A stretch of DNA of 8,959 nucleotides from Acinetobacter sp. (GCA_008017255.1 SSHD01000157.1:1-8959), one strand, 5' to 3'. Counted from the stretch's first letter, positions 1 to 7,735 are shown. Notes: generated by a model not told the origin, from the letters alone. A program made the numbers and translations.

Positions 1-330
1 CGGTATTGGAAACAGCGCACAGGGCAAGAGGTCGATTTTAAACAATCACATGGTGGTTCTGGCAAGCAAGCTCGATCGGTGATAGATGGTTTGCACGCCG
101 ATGTCGTGACTTTGGCACTGGCCAATGATATTGATGAAATTGCCAAGTCCGGATTAATTCACAGCGATTGGCAAAAACAAGTTAACAGCAACTCCGCACC
201 TTATACCTCTACAGTGGTGTTTTTGGTACGCAAAAGCAACCCGAAAAAGCTGCGCGATTGGAACGACTTAACTAAAGCAGGCGAGAAAATTATTACCCCT
301 AACCCTAAATCAAGGCGCTTTAATGTTTAA
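1..330 (+). pseudogene. sbp: Remnant of a periplasmic sulfate/thiosulfate-binding protein gene (Sbp family), truncated
   Basis: The frame is open from the first base and encodes 109 residues before TAA at 328-330, so the 5' part lies outside the window. The protein matches the middle of Sbp, the periplasmic substrate-binding subunit of the CysUWA sulfate ABC importer. Family landmarks are visible in order: [16 protein letters not shown] (ligand-site region), [36 protein letters not shown] and ITPNPKS. In intact proteins the last motif continues as SGGARWNYLAAW and roughly 190 further residues. Here it ends five codons later (RRFNV, stop). The C-terminal lobe, which forms half of the binding cleft, is therefore missing and I can find no trace of it downstream, so the product should not bind sulfate. 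The upstream part reads cleanly with no other lesion, which suggests a recent deletion. A GTG at 79 could be mistaken for a start but lies inside the conserved domain. Confidence 0.82.
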
Positions 331-334
331 GCGC
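315..334. repeat. Short inverted repeat at the sbp truncation point
   Basis: GCGCTT (315-320) and AAGCGC (329-334) are perfect complements around an 8-base loop that contains most of the premature TAA region. The six-base stem is GC-rich at its base. It lies at the point where the Sbp reading frame departs from the family. It may be a weak RNA hairpin or a scar of the deletion; chance is also possible. Confidence 0.4.
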
Positions 335-345
335 AATACCAAAAA

Positions 346-372
346 CAAATCTGACGATAGATTTGCTTTTTT
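346..372 (+). terminator. Factor-independent terminator candidate after the sbp remnant
   Basis: A perfect 7-bp stem, CAAATCT (346-352) with AGATTTG (359-365), encloses a 6-base loop (GACGAT). A C and six T residues follow (366-372). The stem is AT-rich and thus not strong, but the A-run before it (341-345) extends pairing with the T-run. It would stop transcripts leaving the sbp remnant before the dcw block. Confidence 0.6.
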
Positions 373-400
373 GTTGATTAAAAAAGCTAAAACGGGTTTA

Positions 401-429
401 TTGATGAAAATTTAAGAATTCTCTACAAA
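401..429 (+). promoter_or_regulatory. Possible sigma70-type promoter upstream of rsmH (distal)
   Basis: TTGATG (401-406) and TACAAA (424-429) are separated by 17 bases, each matching four of six consensus positions. It lies after the sbp terminator candidate and 71 bases before the rsmH ATG, in AT-rich DNA. This is a consensus match by eye only. Confidence 0.3.
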
Positions 430-436
430 AAGTCGT

Positions 437-465
437 TTGGTGCTGGCATTAAACAAGGTGATAAT
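437..465 (+). promoter_or_regulatory. Possible sigma70-type promoter for the dcw operon (proximal)
   Basis: TTGGTG (437-442) and GATAAT (460-465) are separated by 17 bases. The -10 element matches five of six consensus bases; the -35 matches only three. Initiation would fall near 471-473, giving a leader of about 27 bases before the rsmH start. Of the two candidates in this spacer it has the better -10 box and position. It would drive the co-directional block from rsmH onward. Confidence 0.4.
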
Positions 466-499
466 GTGCAGTTAATTTTTAGCTGTTGATTTATTTCTT

Positions 500-1426
500 A
501 TGTCGCATATATCTGTGTTATTGCATGAAACCGTAGACAGCGTACTGGCAGGTCGCAACACAGGTATTTATGTCGATGCGACCTTTGGGCGTGGCGGACA
601 TGCGCAGTTGTTGCTGTCAAAATTGGATGCCAATGCACAGCTCTATGCTTTCGATAAAGACCCGCAAGCGCTTGCGGTGGCAGAACAATTGGCACAACAA
701 GACCCACGCTTTCATATTATTCACGCCAGTTTTGCCGATATGCAAAGCGAACTCGCCAAAATTGGCATCTTGCAGGTCGATGGCATAATGGCGGACTTGG
801 GCGTGTCATCGCCACAGCTCGATCAAGCTGAACGTGGTTTTAGCTTTATGCACAATGGTCCGCTCGATATGCGCATGGACAATTCGCAAGGGCCAACCGC
901 CGCAGAATGGTTGTTGAAAATAGAAGAAGAACAGCTTGCCAATATTATTTATCAATATGGAGAAGAACGTTATAGCCGCCGTATTGCCAAAGCGATTAAA
1001 TTGGCAGGCGAAATACAAACCACTGCACAATTGGCGGAAATTGTAAAAGTGGCGCATCCGAAATGGGAAAAGCATAAGCACGCCGCGACGCGCACTTTCC
1101 AAGCCATTCGCATTGCTATAAATAAAGAGTTAGAAGATATTGAGATATTTTTGCCGCAAGCGGTAGAATTGCTCAAAGCCAAAGGACAATTGGCGGTAAT
1201 TAGCTTTCACTCGTTAGAAGATCGACTGATTAAACAATTTATTCAAAAAGAGTCCACTTTAGCAGAAGATCATGGTTGGGGCATGCCGCAAGCACAACAG
1301 GATACTAGACGATTGAAAAAAGTGGCGCGGATTCGTGCCAGTGAAGCAGAAGTCAAAGCCAACCCACGTTCGCGTAGTGCATGGTTACGTGTGGCAGAGC
1401 GTTTAGAGCAAAAAGGCCTAGCATGA
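500..1426 (+). CDS. rsmH: 16S rRNA (cytosine(1402)-N4)-methyltransferase RsmH (MraW)
   Basis: RsmH uses S-adenosylmethionine to methylate N4 of C1402 in the 16S rRNA decoding centre; it acts in the cytoplasm on the 30S subunit. The 308-residue product has the usual family length. Visible landmarks are DATFGRGGH at 26-34 (SAM-binding loop), FDKDP at 51-55 (acidic SAM ribose contact), DLGVSSPQLD at 99-108, RTFQAIRIAIN in the centre, and SFHSLEDR at 235-242. The C-terminus ends with the typical NPRSRSAWLRVAER pattern. ATG 500 is the only possible start: an in-frame TAA lies at 473-475 and no other start codon falls between. No Shine-Dalgarno sequence is visible in the T-rich stretch before it. 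rsmH leads the dcw block here; mraZ, its usual upstream partner in many bacteria, is absent. Its TGA overlaps the ftsL ATG by four bases. Confidence 0.97.
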   Translation: MSHISVLLHETVDSVLAGRNTGIYVDATFGRGGHAQLLLSKLDANAQLYAFDKDPQALAVAEQLAQQDPRFHIIHASFADMQSELAKIGILQVDGIMADLGVSSPQLDQAERGFSFMHNGPLDMRMDNSQGPTAAEWLLKIEEEQLANIIYQYGEERYSRRIAKAIKLAGEIQTTAQLAEIVKVAHPKWEKHKHAATRTFQAIRIAINKELEDIEIFLPQAVELLKAKGQLAVISFHSLEDRLIKQFIQKESTLAEDHGWGMPQAQQDTRRLKKVARIRASEAEVKANPRSRSAWLRVAERLEQKGLA

Positions 1427-1767
1427 GCAAACCCAATAACGATGTGATAAATGGTGTATCCGAGCGCAAAAAAACACTGAAAAAAGCGCTGGTTTATGCT
1501 GTACTTGTGGCGCTAGTATTTGCAAGTGCGATGCTTGTCGTGTTTCAAGTGTTTGAATATCGACATGATTATCGAGAATTAAGCAGCTATATGCGTGAAA
1601 AAGACGATCTTAACGCAGAATGGGGGCGCTTGCTGATTGAGCAGCAAACTTTTGGTGCTACTGCACAAATAGGTTCACGTGCAGTCACGCAATTACGCAT
1701 GTTTTCACCACCGGCAGCACAAACCGTTGTGATTTCTATACCGACGACTTCAGAGCAAGACAAATAA
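1423..1767 (+). CDS. ftsL: Cell division protein FtsL
   Basis: FtsL is a small bitopic inner-membrane protein of the divisome. With FtsB and FtsQ it helps activate the septal synthase FtsW-FtsI. The 114-residue product has a short basic cytoplasmic N-terminus (RKKTLKK at 15-21), one membrane segment at about 22-44, and a periplasmic part. That part begins with a heptad-like stretch (45-75) suited to coiled-coil pairing with FtsB and contains EWGRLLIEQQT at 66-76, typical of gammaproteobacterial FtsL. The start at 1423 is chosen because it gives the ATGA overlap with rsmH, pointing to translational coupling. An upstream in-frame ATG at 1381 would add 14 residues lying within rsmH and looks unlikely. 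Sequence conservation of FtsL is low in general, so the call leans on size, topology, the EWGRLLIEQ motif and its position between rsmH and ftsI. Confidence 0.93.
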   Translation: MSKPNNDVINGVSERKKTLKKALVYAVLVALVFASAMLVVFQVFEYRHDYRELSSYMREKDDLNAEWGRLLIEQQTFGATAQIGSRAVTQLRMFSPPAAQTVVISIPTTSEQDK

Positions 1768-1777
1768 GGCACGCTGT

Positions 1778-3607
1778 ATGGCAGAAAAGCGAAGCAAACC
1801 AGTACGAAAAAAACAGCAGTCCATTACAGAACGACCAACCCTTGCTTTGGATATGTGGCGCTTTTATTTGCTGTGGGGCACGGTGCTGCTGTGCTTTGTG
1901 GTGCTGATTGCGCGTGCGTTTTATGTGCAGGTAGTGAATAAAGACTTTTTGCAAAATAAAGCCAATGCCAATATTTTACGCACCGAGCGTTTAGAAGCCA
2001 TGCGTGGGGTCATTAGTGATCGGCATGGGGTGCCGTTGGCCATTAGCACCCCAATTATGAAAATCGTGATTGACCCAAGAGATTATTGGGATGCGCAAAA
2101 ACAATATGATGAGATTAGCGCGCAACTGAAAATAGAGCCGAATAATCGCAAACTGAAACGCCAATTGCCCGATAAAAACTTAAATTTAGATGAGTTGGCC
2201 GATGCAGTCGGTATGGATCGCAAAGATTTAAAACAACAAATGCAAGATCGTGCCCGCTCACGCTATTTGGTGTTGCAAAAAGAAGTGCCGCCGCAACAGG
2301 CCGATTTAATTGTTGAACGTAACTTTCAGGGCGTGTACGCCGAAAAAAACTATAAACGCTATTACCCACAGCCACAGCCCAATGCACAAATTATTGGTTT
2401 AACCAATAGTGAAGGCAAGGGGATTGAAGGCTTGGAGATGCAACTGAATACTCGCTTGTCGGGCTTAGATGGCGAGCAAAAAATTATTCGCGATAAAAAA
2501 GGCAATCGGCTAAAAGTATCCGAAGTGATTAAAGAAGTTGAATCGGGCGAAAATATTACCCTGAGTATTGATTCACGCTTGCAATACATTATGTACCGTG
2601 AGCTGACTGCGGCAGGCGTAGCCAATAATGCGCGTTCTGCATCTGCCATTGCGGTGGATGTCAAAACTGGTGAAATTGTCGCCATGACCAGTTGGCCGTC
2701 GTACAACCCCAATGATAAAAAGGGTCTTGCCAATAAAGATGCGATGCGTAACCGTGGCGCAATTGACATGTTTGAACCGGGTTCGACCATGAAACCGTTT
2801 ACCGTGGCGGCCGCGTTAGAAAGTGGTAAATACACGCCAAATACCATCGTCAATACCTCGCCGGGTAGCATGCGTTTAGGTTGGCATACCATTCGCGATA
2901 CGCATAACTATGGTGCATTAACTCTAACGGGTATTGTGGTGAAATCTTCTAACGTCGGCTCGGCAAAACTGGCGTTGGCATTACCAAAAGATGCAATACC
3001 CTCTTTCTTCCGCCGTGTTGGTTTTGGGCATCGTTCCGATGTGAAATTCCCTGGTGAAAGTGCCGGTTTGTTGTATTCTGGCGATAAACTTAGTCCGTCG
3101 CAATTGGGTACTATGGCGTACGGTTATGGCTTAAATGCCACGATTTTACAATTGGCACAAGGCTATGCGACCCTGGCCAATCATGGGGTAGAAATGCCCT
3201 TAAGCCTGCATAAACTGGAACATGCACCCGAAGGGAAGCAAGTGCTTGATCCGAAAATCGCCGATCAGGTGTTGTTGATGTTGGAAAAAGTTACCCTACC
3301 GGGCGGCACGGCAACCCAGGCCGATATACCAGGTTATCGTGTCGGAGGTAAAACCGGCACTGCACATAAGTTACGTGCCGACCGCAAAGGCTATTCAAGT
3401 AATGAATATCGTGCTTTATTTGCAGGGGTAGCACCGATTAGCGACCCGCGTTTGGCGATGATTATTGTGGTGGAGAACCCGCAAGGTCGTTACTATGGTG
3501 GCTTGGTTGCGGCACCTGTGTTTAATCGTATCATGCAAGAATCATTACGCTTGCTGAATGTGCCTTTAGACAAGCCACTCGATACGACGCAAAAAACCAA
3601 TTCGTAG
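1778..3607 (+). CDS. ftsI: Septal peptidoglycan transpeptidase FtsI (penicillin-binding protein 3)
   Basis: FtsI is the class B PBP that cross-links peptidoglycan at the division septum with FtsW. The 609-residue protein has a basic cytoplasmic tail (1-25), one membrane anchor at about 28-50, a non-catalytic pedestal domain (about 60-280, with AMRGVISDRHGVPLAIS and GIEGLE) and the transpeptidase domain. All three active-site motifs are present: STMK at 336-339 with acyl-accepting Ser336, SSN at 390-392, and KTGT at 525-528. The enzyme should therefore be active and be a beta-lactam target. AAGG at 1766-1769, overlapping the ftsL stop codon, sits 8 bases before ATG 1778 as ribosome-binding site. 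The gap to ftsL is 10 bases. I see no truncation or frameshift. The sequence reads very close to Acinetobacter PBP3, with extra residues in the pedestal (around PNNRKLKRQLPDKNLN) that I also recall from that genus. Confidence 0.98.
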   Translation: MAEKRSKPVRKKQQSITERPTLALDMWRFYLLWGTVLLCFVVLIARAFYVQVVNKDFLQNKANANILRTERLEAMRGVISDRHGVPLAISTPIMKIVIDPRDYWDAQKQYDEISAQLKIEPNNRKLKRQLPDKNLNLDELADAVGMDRKDLKQQMQDRARSRYLVLQKEVPPQQADLIVERNFQGVYAEKNYKRYYPQPQPNAQIIGLTNSEGKGIEGLEMQLNTRLSGLDGEQKIIRDKKGNRLKVSEVIKEVESGENITLSIDSRLQYIMYRELTAAGVANNARSASAIAVDVKTGEIVAMTSWPSYNPNDKKGLANKDAMRNRGAIDMFEPGSTMKPFTVAAALESGKYTPNTIVNTSPGSMRLGWHTIRDTHNYGALTLTGIVVKSSNVGSAKLALALPKDAIPSFFRRVGFGHRSDVKFPGESAGLLYSGDKLSPSQLGTMAYGYGLNATILQLAQGYATLANHGVEMPLSLHKLEHAPEGKQVLDPKIADQVLLMLEKVTLPGGTATQADIPGYRVGGKTGTAHKLRADRKGYSSNEYRALFAGVAPISDPRLAMIIVVENPQGRYYGGLVAAPVFNRIMQESLRLLNVPLDKPLDTTQKTNS

Positions 3608-3614
3608 GTACGCT

Positions 3615-5114
3615 ATGACCATCAGTTTTCAGCATATTCACCCGATTCATATTGATGCCACTTGGCCAAGCCAGCCGTTTGCTGGTTTTTGCCTAGATAG
3701 CCGTAAGCTACAAGCAGGGCAAATTTTTATTGCATTGAATAGTTATAGCCAGCCAGAAAAAACCCGCCAATTTGCCCAAAATGCCTTAGATGCAGGTGCA
3801 TTGGCGGTGATTAGTGAAGTCGAATTAGCGCATGCAAACGCATGGGTCTGCCCAGAAGTGCGTTATTTGATGGGTACGTGGCAACAACACTATTTACAAC
3901 TGGCATATGGTGGCACGCCGTTACGTGCCATTGCAGTCACGGGCACCAATGGTAAAACGACCATTTCACGGCTGATTGCAGAACTGATTAGCGCGCAAGG
4001 TGCGGCGTGTGCAGTGATGGGGACTACAGGCAATGGTATTTTGCCGAACTTAACCGCATCGACTCATACCACTTTAGATGCGTTGCAACTGCAAAATGCC
4101 TTGCACGACTACGCGCAGCAAGGCGCACAGTTTGTGGCACTTGAAGCCAGCTCACATGGTTTGGAACAAGGTCGCTTGCAGGGTTGCGACATCAAAATTG
4201 CGGTGTATAGCAATTTAAGCCGCGATCACTTGGATTATCACGGTACCTTAGAGGCGTATGCTGAAGCCAAAGCCTTGCTGTTCCAATTTAAAACGCTAAA
4301 AGTAGCGGTGATTAACTTGGATGATGCTCATGCAGACATCATGTTAGCTGCAGCCCAAGCCAATCCATCGCAACCGAAAATTTTAACCTATTCACTGACG
4401 CAAGTCAGCGCAGACTATCACATCACAGATTTGCACTATAGCTTAAATGGTGCAAGTTTCCGCTTAGTCAGCCCAAGCGGAACTTATGCAGTTGCCAGTC
4501 CGTTACTGGGGCAGTTTAATGTGGAAAATTTAGTGGCGAGTTTGATTGCGGCTGAATATGCAGGTTTTGATTTGGCAGATTTGGTGCAGTGTGTACCGCA
4601 GCTACAGGGCGCGCCAGGTCGTATGCAAGTGATTGCCGATGCAGAACGATTATTTGTGGTGGATTATGCGCATACCCCAGATGCTCTTATTCAAGTATTG
4701 ACCACGTTAAAACGCCATGTGAATGGGCAGCTTTGGGTGCTGTTTGGTTGTGGTGGCGACCGTGATCGTGGCAAACGTCCACTTATGACCCAAGCGGCGC
4801 TTGATCATGCCGATGTGGTGCTGTTGACGTCGGATAATCCGCGTACAGAAAGTCTTGAGCAAATTTTTGCCGATATGCAACAAGGGCTAAACCTTACCGA
4901 GCACAACGTGCAGCAAATTCAAGACCGTCGTGAAGCCATCAAATTTGTGGTACAACATTCCAAAGTCGGTGATATTGTACTGATTGCAGGCAAAGGACAT
5001 GAAAACTATCAAGAGATAGATGGGGTGCGGCATTGGTTTGATGATGTAATCGAAGTGCAAGCTGCGATTGCTGCACAGCCACATTCAATTGATTCAGCTT
5101 ATCCTGTGCAATAG
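3615..5114 (+). CDS. murE: UDP-MurNAc-L-Ala-D-Glu:meso-diaminopimelate ligase MurE
   Basis: MurE is the cytoplasmic ATP-dependent ligase that adds the third residue to the UDP-MurNAc peptide. The 499-residue length fits the family. Landmarks are the ATP loop TGTNGKTT at 109-116 (Lys114), EASSHGLEQGRL, NLSRDHLDYHGT, Lys219 in EAKALLF (the position carbamylated in this family), VDYAHTPD at 349-356, GCGGDRDRGKRP, and DNPR at 407-410. The DNPR motif indicates meso-diaminopimelate rather than lysine as substrate, as expected for a Gram-negative wall. ATG 3615 lies 7 bases after the ftsI stop. AGG at 3606-3608, partly within that stop codon, can act as a weak ribosome-binding site and implies coupling to ftsI. 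The N-terminal UDP-binding domain is complete, so the start is well supported. Nothing unusual is seen. Confidence 0.98.
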   Translation: MTISFQHIHPIHIDATWPSQPFAGFCLDSRKLQAGQIFIALNSYSQPEKTRQFAQNALDAGALAVISEVELAHANAWVCPEVRYLMGTWQQHYLQLAYGGTPLRAIAVTGTNGKTTISRLIAELISAQGAACAVMGTTGNGILPNLTASTHTTLDALQLQNALHDYAQQGAQFVALEASSHGLEQGRLQGCDIKIAVYSNLSRDHLDYHGTLEAYAEAKALLFQFKTLKVAVINLDDAHADIMLAAAQANPSQPKILTYSLTQVSADYHITDLHYSLNGASFRLVSPSGTYAVASPLLGQFNVENLVASLIAAEYAGFDLADLVQCVPQLQGAPGRMQVIADAERLFVVDYAHTPDALIQVLTTLKRHVNGQLWVLFGCGGDRDRGKRPLMTQAALDHADVVLLTSDNPRTESLEQIFADMQQGLNLTEHNVQQIQDRREAIKFVVQHSKVGDIVLIAGKGHENYQEIDGVRHWFDDVIEVQAAIAAQPHSIDSAYPVQ

Positions 5115-5120
5115 GACCAT

Positions 5121-5124
5121 AAGG
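5121..5124 (+). promoter_or_regulatory. Ribosome-binding site for murF
   Basis: AAGG in the 21-base gap after murE lies 11 bases upstream of ATG 5136. The spacing is rather long, so translation may be moderate. It supports the chosen start, as no other start codon in that frame follows within the next ten codons. Confidence 0.45.
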
Positions 5125-5135
5125 TAAATAAAAAC

Positions 5136-6566
5136 ATGCATACCTCAACCACCAGTACCGTGCCATTAGAGCCGTGGACGGCACAACAGTTGCAACAAGC
5201 GACTCATGGTGAATGGCATCAGCAGATGATGCCGCAGGGCGAAATTAAACGTATTTTGACCGATTCACGTCACGCCGAAGCGGGAGATGTGTTCCTTGCG
5301 CTCAAAGGCGAACGCTTCGATGCACATGATTTTGTGGCACAAGTGGCAGTACAAGGCTGTCAAATTGCCATTGTTGAACGTGCTATAGATGCTGATATTG
5401 CGCAACTGGTGGTCAAAGATACTCGAATTGCACTTGGACAATTGGGTGCGTATCGTCGACAGCAAAACCGACAGCTCAAAGTAATTGCCTTGACGGGCAG
5501 CAGTGGTAAAACCACCTGCAAAGAAATGTTAGGTAGTATTTTGTCGCGTTTAGCGCCGACACTGATTACGCGTGGCAATTTAAACAATGACCTCGGTGTG
5601 CCGATGATGTTGTTGGAATTGCGCGCAGAACATCAGTATGCGGTGATGGAACTCGGTGCAAGTCATCAAGGTGAAATTGATTACACCTCAAATTTGGTGC
5701 AGCCACATGTGGCGGGCATTTTAAATATCGGCACAGCACATTTGGGTGAGTTTGGTGGGCGTGAAGGTATTTGTTGTGCTAAGTCGGAAATTTATGCGCA
5801 CATCTTGCCAAAAGGCACTGCAATTATTCCAGCCGATGATGATTTTGCAGCAAACATTCGTCAGCATGTAGAAAATCTGCCTCAATCCCCCTTTAATCAA
5901 GAGGGGCGCTTAAATATTTTAAGTTTTGGTCATGGTGGTGATGTATTTACTAGCGAACTACAGCTACAGGCACAATCAGCGCAGTTCAACTTACATACAC
6001 CACAGGGTACTCGCGCCGTGACTTTGCCTTTTGCAGGGGCGCACAATGTGCAAAATGCCGCTGCTGCCACTGCGTTTGCCTTGGCGATTGGTGTTGAACT
6101 GGATGATATTGTGCAAGGTTTAGAACAAGCGCAAGGTGCTAAAGGGCGTTTAAACTTTATTCAGCATCAACAGCATCTTTTTATTGATGATACCTATAAT
6201 GCCAATCCAAGCTCGATGCGTGCCGCAGCCCAAGTGTTGTTGCAGCAACAGGGGCTGAAAGTCATGGTGATGGGTGATATTGGCGAGTTGGGCGACAGCA
6301 GTTGGCAAGAGCACCATGACTTAGGTCGAGATTTAACCGCATTGCCTTTAGATGTGTTGGTGGTGGTCGGTGAATTTGCCCAAGCCGCACGGCAAGGTTC
6401 GGCGCATGCCGCAAATTTACATGCTTTTGTCACACAGGCAGAGGCGCTGGTGTTTTTAATGAATTTGGTTCAAACGCATCAACCCCAGTCGATGAGTTTC
6501 CTCTTTAAAGGGTCGCGTTATACCCACATGGAAAATCTGATGACTGCTTTGATGGAGAAAATTTAA
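5136..6566 (+). CDS. murF: UDP-MurNAc-tripeptide:D-Ala-D-Ala ligase MurF
   Basis: MurF completes the cytoplasmic precursor by joining D-alanyl-D-alanine to the UDP-MurNAc-tripeptide with ATP. The product has 476 residues, near the family norm. The N-terminal domain carries TDSRHAEAGDVFLALKGERFDAHDF (about 42-66). The central ATP-binding domain shows TGSSGKTT at 120-127 (Lys125), NLNNDLGVP, MELGASHQGEID at 171-182 and NIGTAHLGEFGG. The C-terminal domain has NVQNAAAATAFA, DDTYNANPSSM at 351-361, MGDIGELG and the terminal KGSR motif. Its substrate is the direct product of MurE encoded just upstream, after a 21-base gap. The TAA stop is followed at once by the mraY ATG, suggesting translational coupling. 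The gene is intact with no odd features. Confidence 0.98.
   Translation: MHTSTTSTVPLEPWTAQQLQQATHGEWHQQMMPQGEIKRILTDSRHAEAGDVFLALKGERFDAHDFVAQVAVQGCQIAIVERAIDADIAQLVVKDTRIALGQLGAYRRQQNRQLKVIALTGSSGKTTCKEMLGSILSRLAPTLITRGNLNNDLGVPMMLLELRAEHQYAVMELGASHQGEIDYTSNLVQPHVAGILNIGTAHLGEFGGREGICCAKSEIYAHILPKGTAIIPADDDFAANIRQHVENLPQSPFNQEGRLNILSFGHGGDVFTSELQLQAQSAQFNLHTPQGTRAVTLPFAGAHNVQNAAAATAFALAIGVELDDIVQGLEQAQGAKGRLNFIQHQQHLFIDDTYNANPSSMRAAAQVLLQQQGLKVMVMGDIGELGDSSWQEHHDLGRDLTALPLDVLVVVGEFAQAARQGSAHAANLHAFVTQAEALVFLMNLVQTHQPQSMSFLFKGSRYTHMENLMTALMEKI
6554..6557 (+). promoter_or_regulatory. Ribosome-binding site for mraY inside the murF end
   Basis: GGAG within the last murF codons lies 9 bases before ATG 6567. 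It is the clearest Shine-Dalgarno element in the dcw block and supports the mraY start that abuts the murF stop codon. Confidence 0.75.
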
Positions 6567-7685
6567 ATGTTGTTATGGTTATTTGAACAATTGGCAGGCT
6601 ATAACAGCTCGTTTCAGGTTATTCGTTATTTAACCTTGCGTTCTTTATTGAGCCTACTTACTGCGCTGACCATTGGTTTGGTGTTAGGCCCAGTGATGAT
6701 TCGTAAGTTACAAGCACTCAAGTACGGTCAAGCGGTCAGTTCTTTTGCGCCTGAAAATCATGCCAAAAAGATGGGTACGCCGACTATGGGCGGCATCCTT
6801 ATTCTGCTTTCAATTGGGGTGAGTACTTTATTGTGGGCAGATTTATCTAACCCTTATGTATGGATTGTACTGGGTGTAATGGTGGTATTCGGTGCTGTGG
6901 GTTGGGCCGATGACTGGATTAAAGTCCGCTATAAAGACAATGCGGGTTTGCCGGCACGGAAAAAATTCTTTTGGACTTCGGTGGCGTCTATAGGTGCAGG
7001 GGTTGCGTTGTACGTGATTGCCAAACAACAAGATAGCTCATTGCAAACCGCCAATATGTTGGATTTGCTGATTCCATTCTTTAAGAATCTTTCTATTCCA
7101 CTTTCGGTGGTGCCGTACGGGTTGGCTTTTATTCTTTTTACTTATTTGGTGATTAATGGTGCATCCAATGCGGTGAACCTGACCGATGGTTTAGATGGCT
7201 TGGCGATTATGCCGATTGTGATGGTGGCGGCAGGTTTAGGGGTATTTGCCTATTTATCTGGCGATGTTCGTTTTGCCAATTATTTGCATATTCCTTATGT
7301 TAAATACACTTCAGAACTGGTAGTGATTTGCTCGGCAATGATCGGTGCTGGTTTGGCTTTCCTTTGGTACAATGCCCACCCTGCGCAAGTGTTTATGGGC
7401 GATGTCGGCGCTTTGGCACTGGGTGCAATGCTTGGAACCATTGCGGTGATGGTGCGTCAGGAAATCGTATTTGCGATTATGGGCGGGGTATTTGTGATGG
7501 AAGCGGTGTCGGTATTTTTGCAAATCGGCTCGCTGCGCATGCGCAATAAACGAGTATTTTTGATGGCACCGCTACACCATCACTACGAAAAACAAGGTTG
7601 GAAAGAAACCCAAGTGGTGATTCGCTTCTGGATTATCACGATTTTCTTGGTGGTACTGGGTTTGATGACCTTAAAATTACGTTAA
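6567..7685 (+). CDS. mraY: Phospho-N-acetylmuramoyl-pentapeptide transferase MraY
   Basis: MraY is the integral inner-membrane enzyme that transfers phospho-MurNAc-pentapeptide from UDP to undecaprenyl phosphate, giving lipid I. The 372-residue product is highly hydrophobic with about ten predicted membrane segments (for example about 22-42, 75-91, 97-112 and 134-152). Conserved sites are [12 protein letters not shown] at 65-76, the DD pair at 115-116 in [16 protein letters not shown] at 204-211, [13 protein letters not shown] at 269-281 with Asp279, and the cytoplasmic histidine cluster HHHYEKQGW at 337-345. These cover the magnesium and nucleotide-binding residues known for the family. Its substrate is the MurF product, and murF ends directly before its ATG. 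It is the last gene of the dcw block here: murD, ftsW and murG do not follow. A strong terminator comes 16 bases after the stop codon. Confidence 0.98.
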   Translation: MLLWLFEQLAGYNSSFQVIRYLTLRSLLSLLTALTIGLVLGPVMIRKLQALKYGQAVSSFAPENHAKKMGTPTMGGILILLSIGVSTLLWADLSNPYVWIVLGVMVVFGAVGWADDWIKVRYKDNAGLPARKKFFWTSVASIGAGVALYVIAKQQDSSLQTANMLDLLIPFFKNLSIPLSVVPYGLAFILFTYLVINGASNAVNLTDGLDGLAIMPIVMVAAGLGVFAYLSGDVRFANYLHIPYVKYTSELVVICSAMIGAGLAFLWYNAHPAQVFMGDVGALALGAMLGTIAVMVRQEIVFAIMGGVFVMEAVSVFLQIGSLRMRNKRVFLMAPLHHHYEKQGWKETQVVIRFWIITIFLVVLGLMTLKLR

Positions 7686-7701
7686 TGCCATCATTCAAAA
7701 C

Positions 7702-7728
7702 AAAAAGCTGGTGAAAACCGGCTTTTTT
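7702..7728 (+). terminator. Intrinsic terminator between mraY and rlmA
   Basis: An 11-bp stem (7702-7712 with 7717-7727, one G-U pair) closed by a GAAA tetraloop (7713-7716) is followed by a T-run at 7723-7728. The A-run on the left makes it able to work in the reverse direction too. It should end most transcripts of the dcw block. rlmA begins only 17 bases further on. Confidence 0.88.
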
Positions 7729-7735
7729 GCTATGT

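Noticed and set aside
331..499. Search for the missing Sbp C-terminal lobe or a small gene in the spacer
   Set aside because: Reading the spacer I found no stretch resembling later Sbp motifs and no convincing small coding frame with a ribosome-binding site.
806..1102. 98-codon minus-strand open frame inside rsmH
   Set aside because: It is opposite conserved RsmH sequence, and its Phe-rich composition is what the reverse reading of Lys/Glu codons gives.
1381..1422. Upstream in-frame ATG that would lengthen FtsL by 14 residues
   Set aside because: The extension lies within the conserved rsmH end, has no family resemblance, and the ATGA overlap at 1423 gives the usual FtsL N-terminus.
2362..2892. 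176-codon open frame on the minus strand within ftsI
   Set aside because: It lies wholly opposite a conserved ftsI region, shows no recognisable domain, and has no separate promoter or ribosome-binding site. It is best explained by codon bias of the real gene.
7647..7677. Possible promoter for rlmA within the mraY end (TTGGTG and TAAAAT)
   Set aside because: The spacing is 19 bases and the -35 is poor. Any transcript from it would still have to pass the terminator at 7702-7728. It was kept only as something to test.
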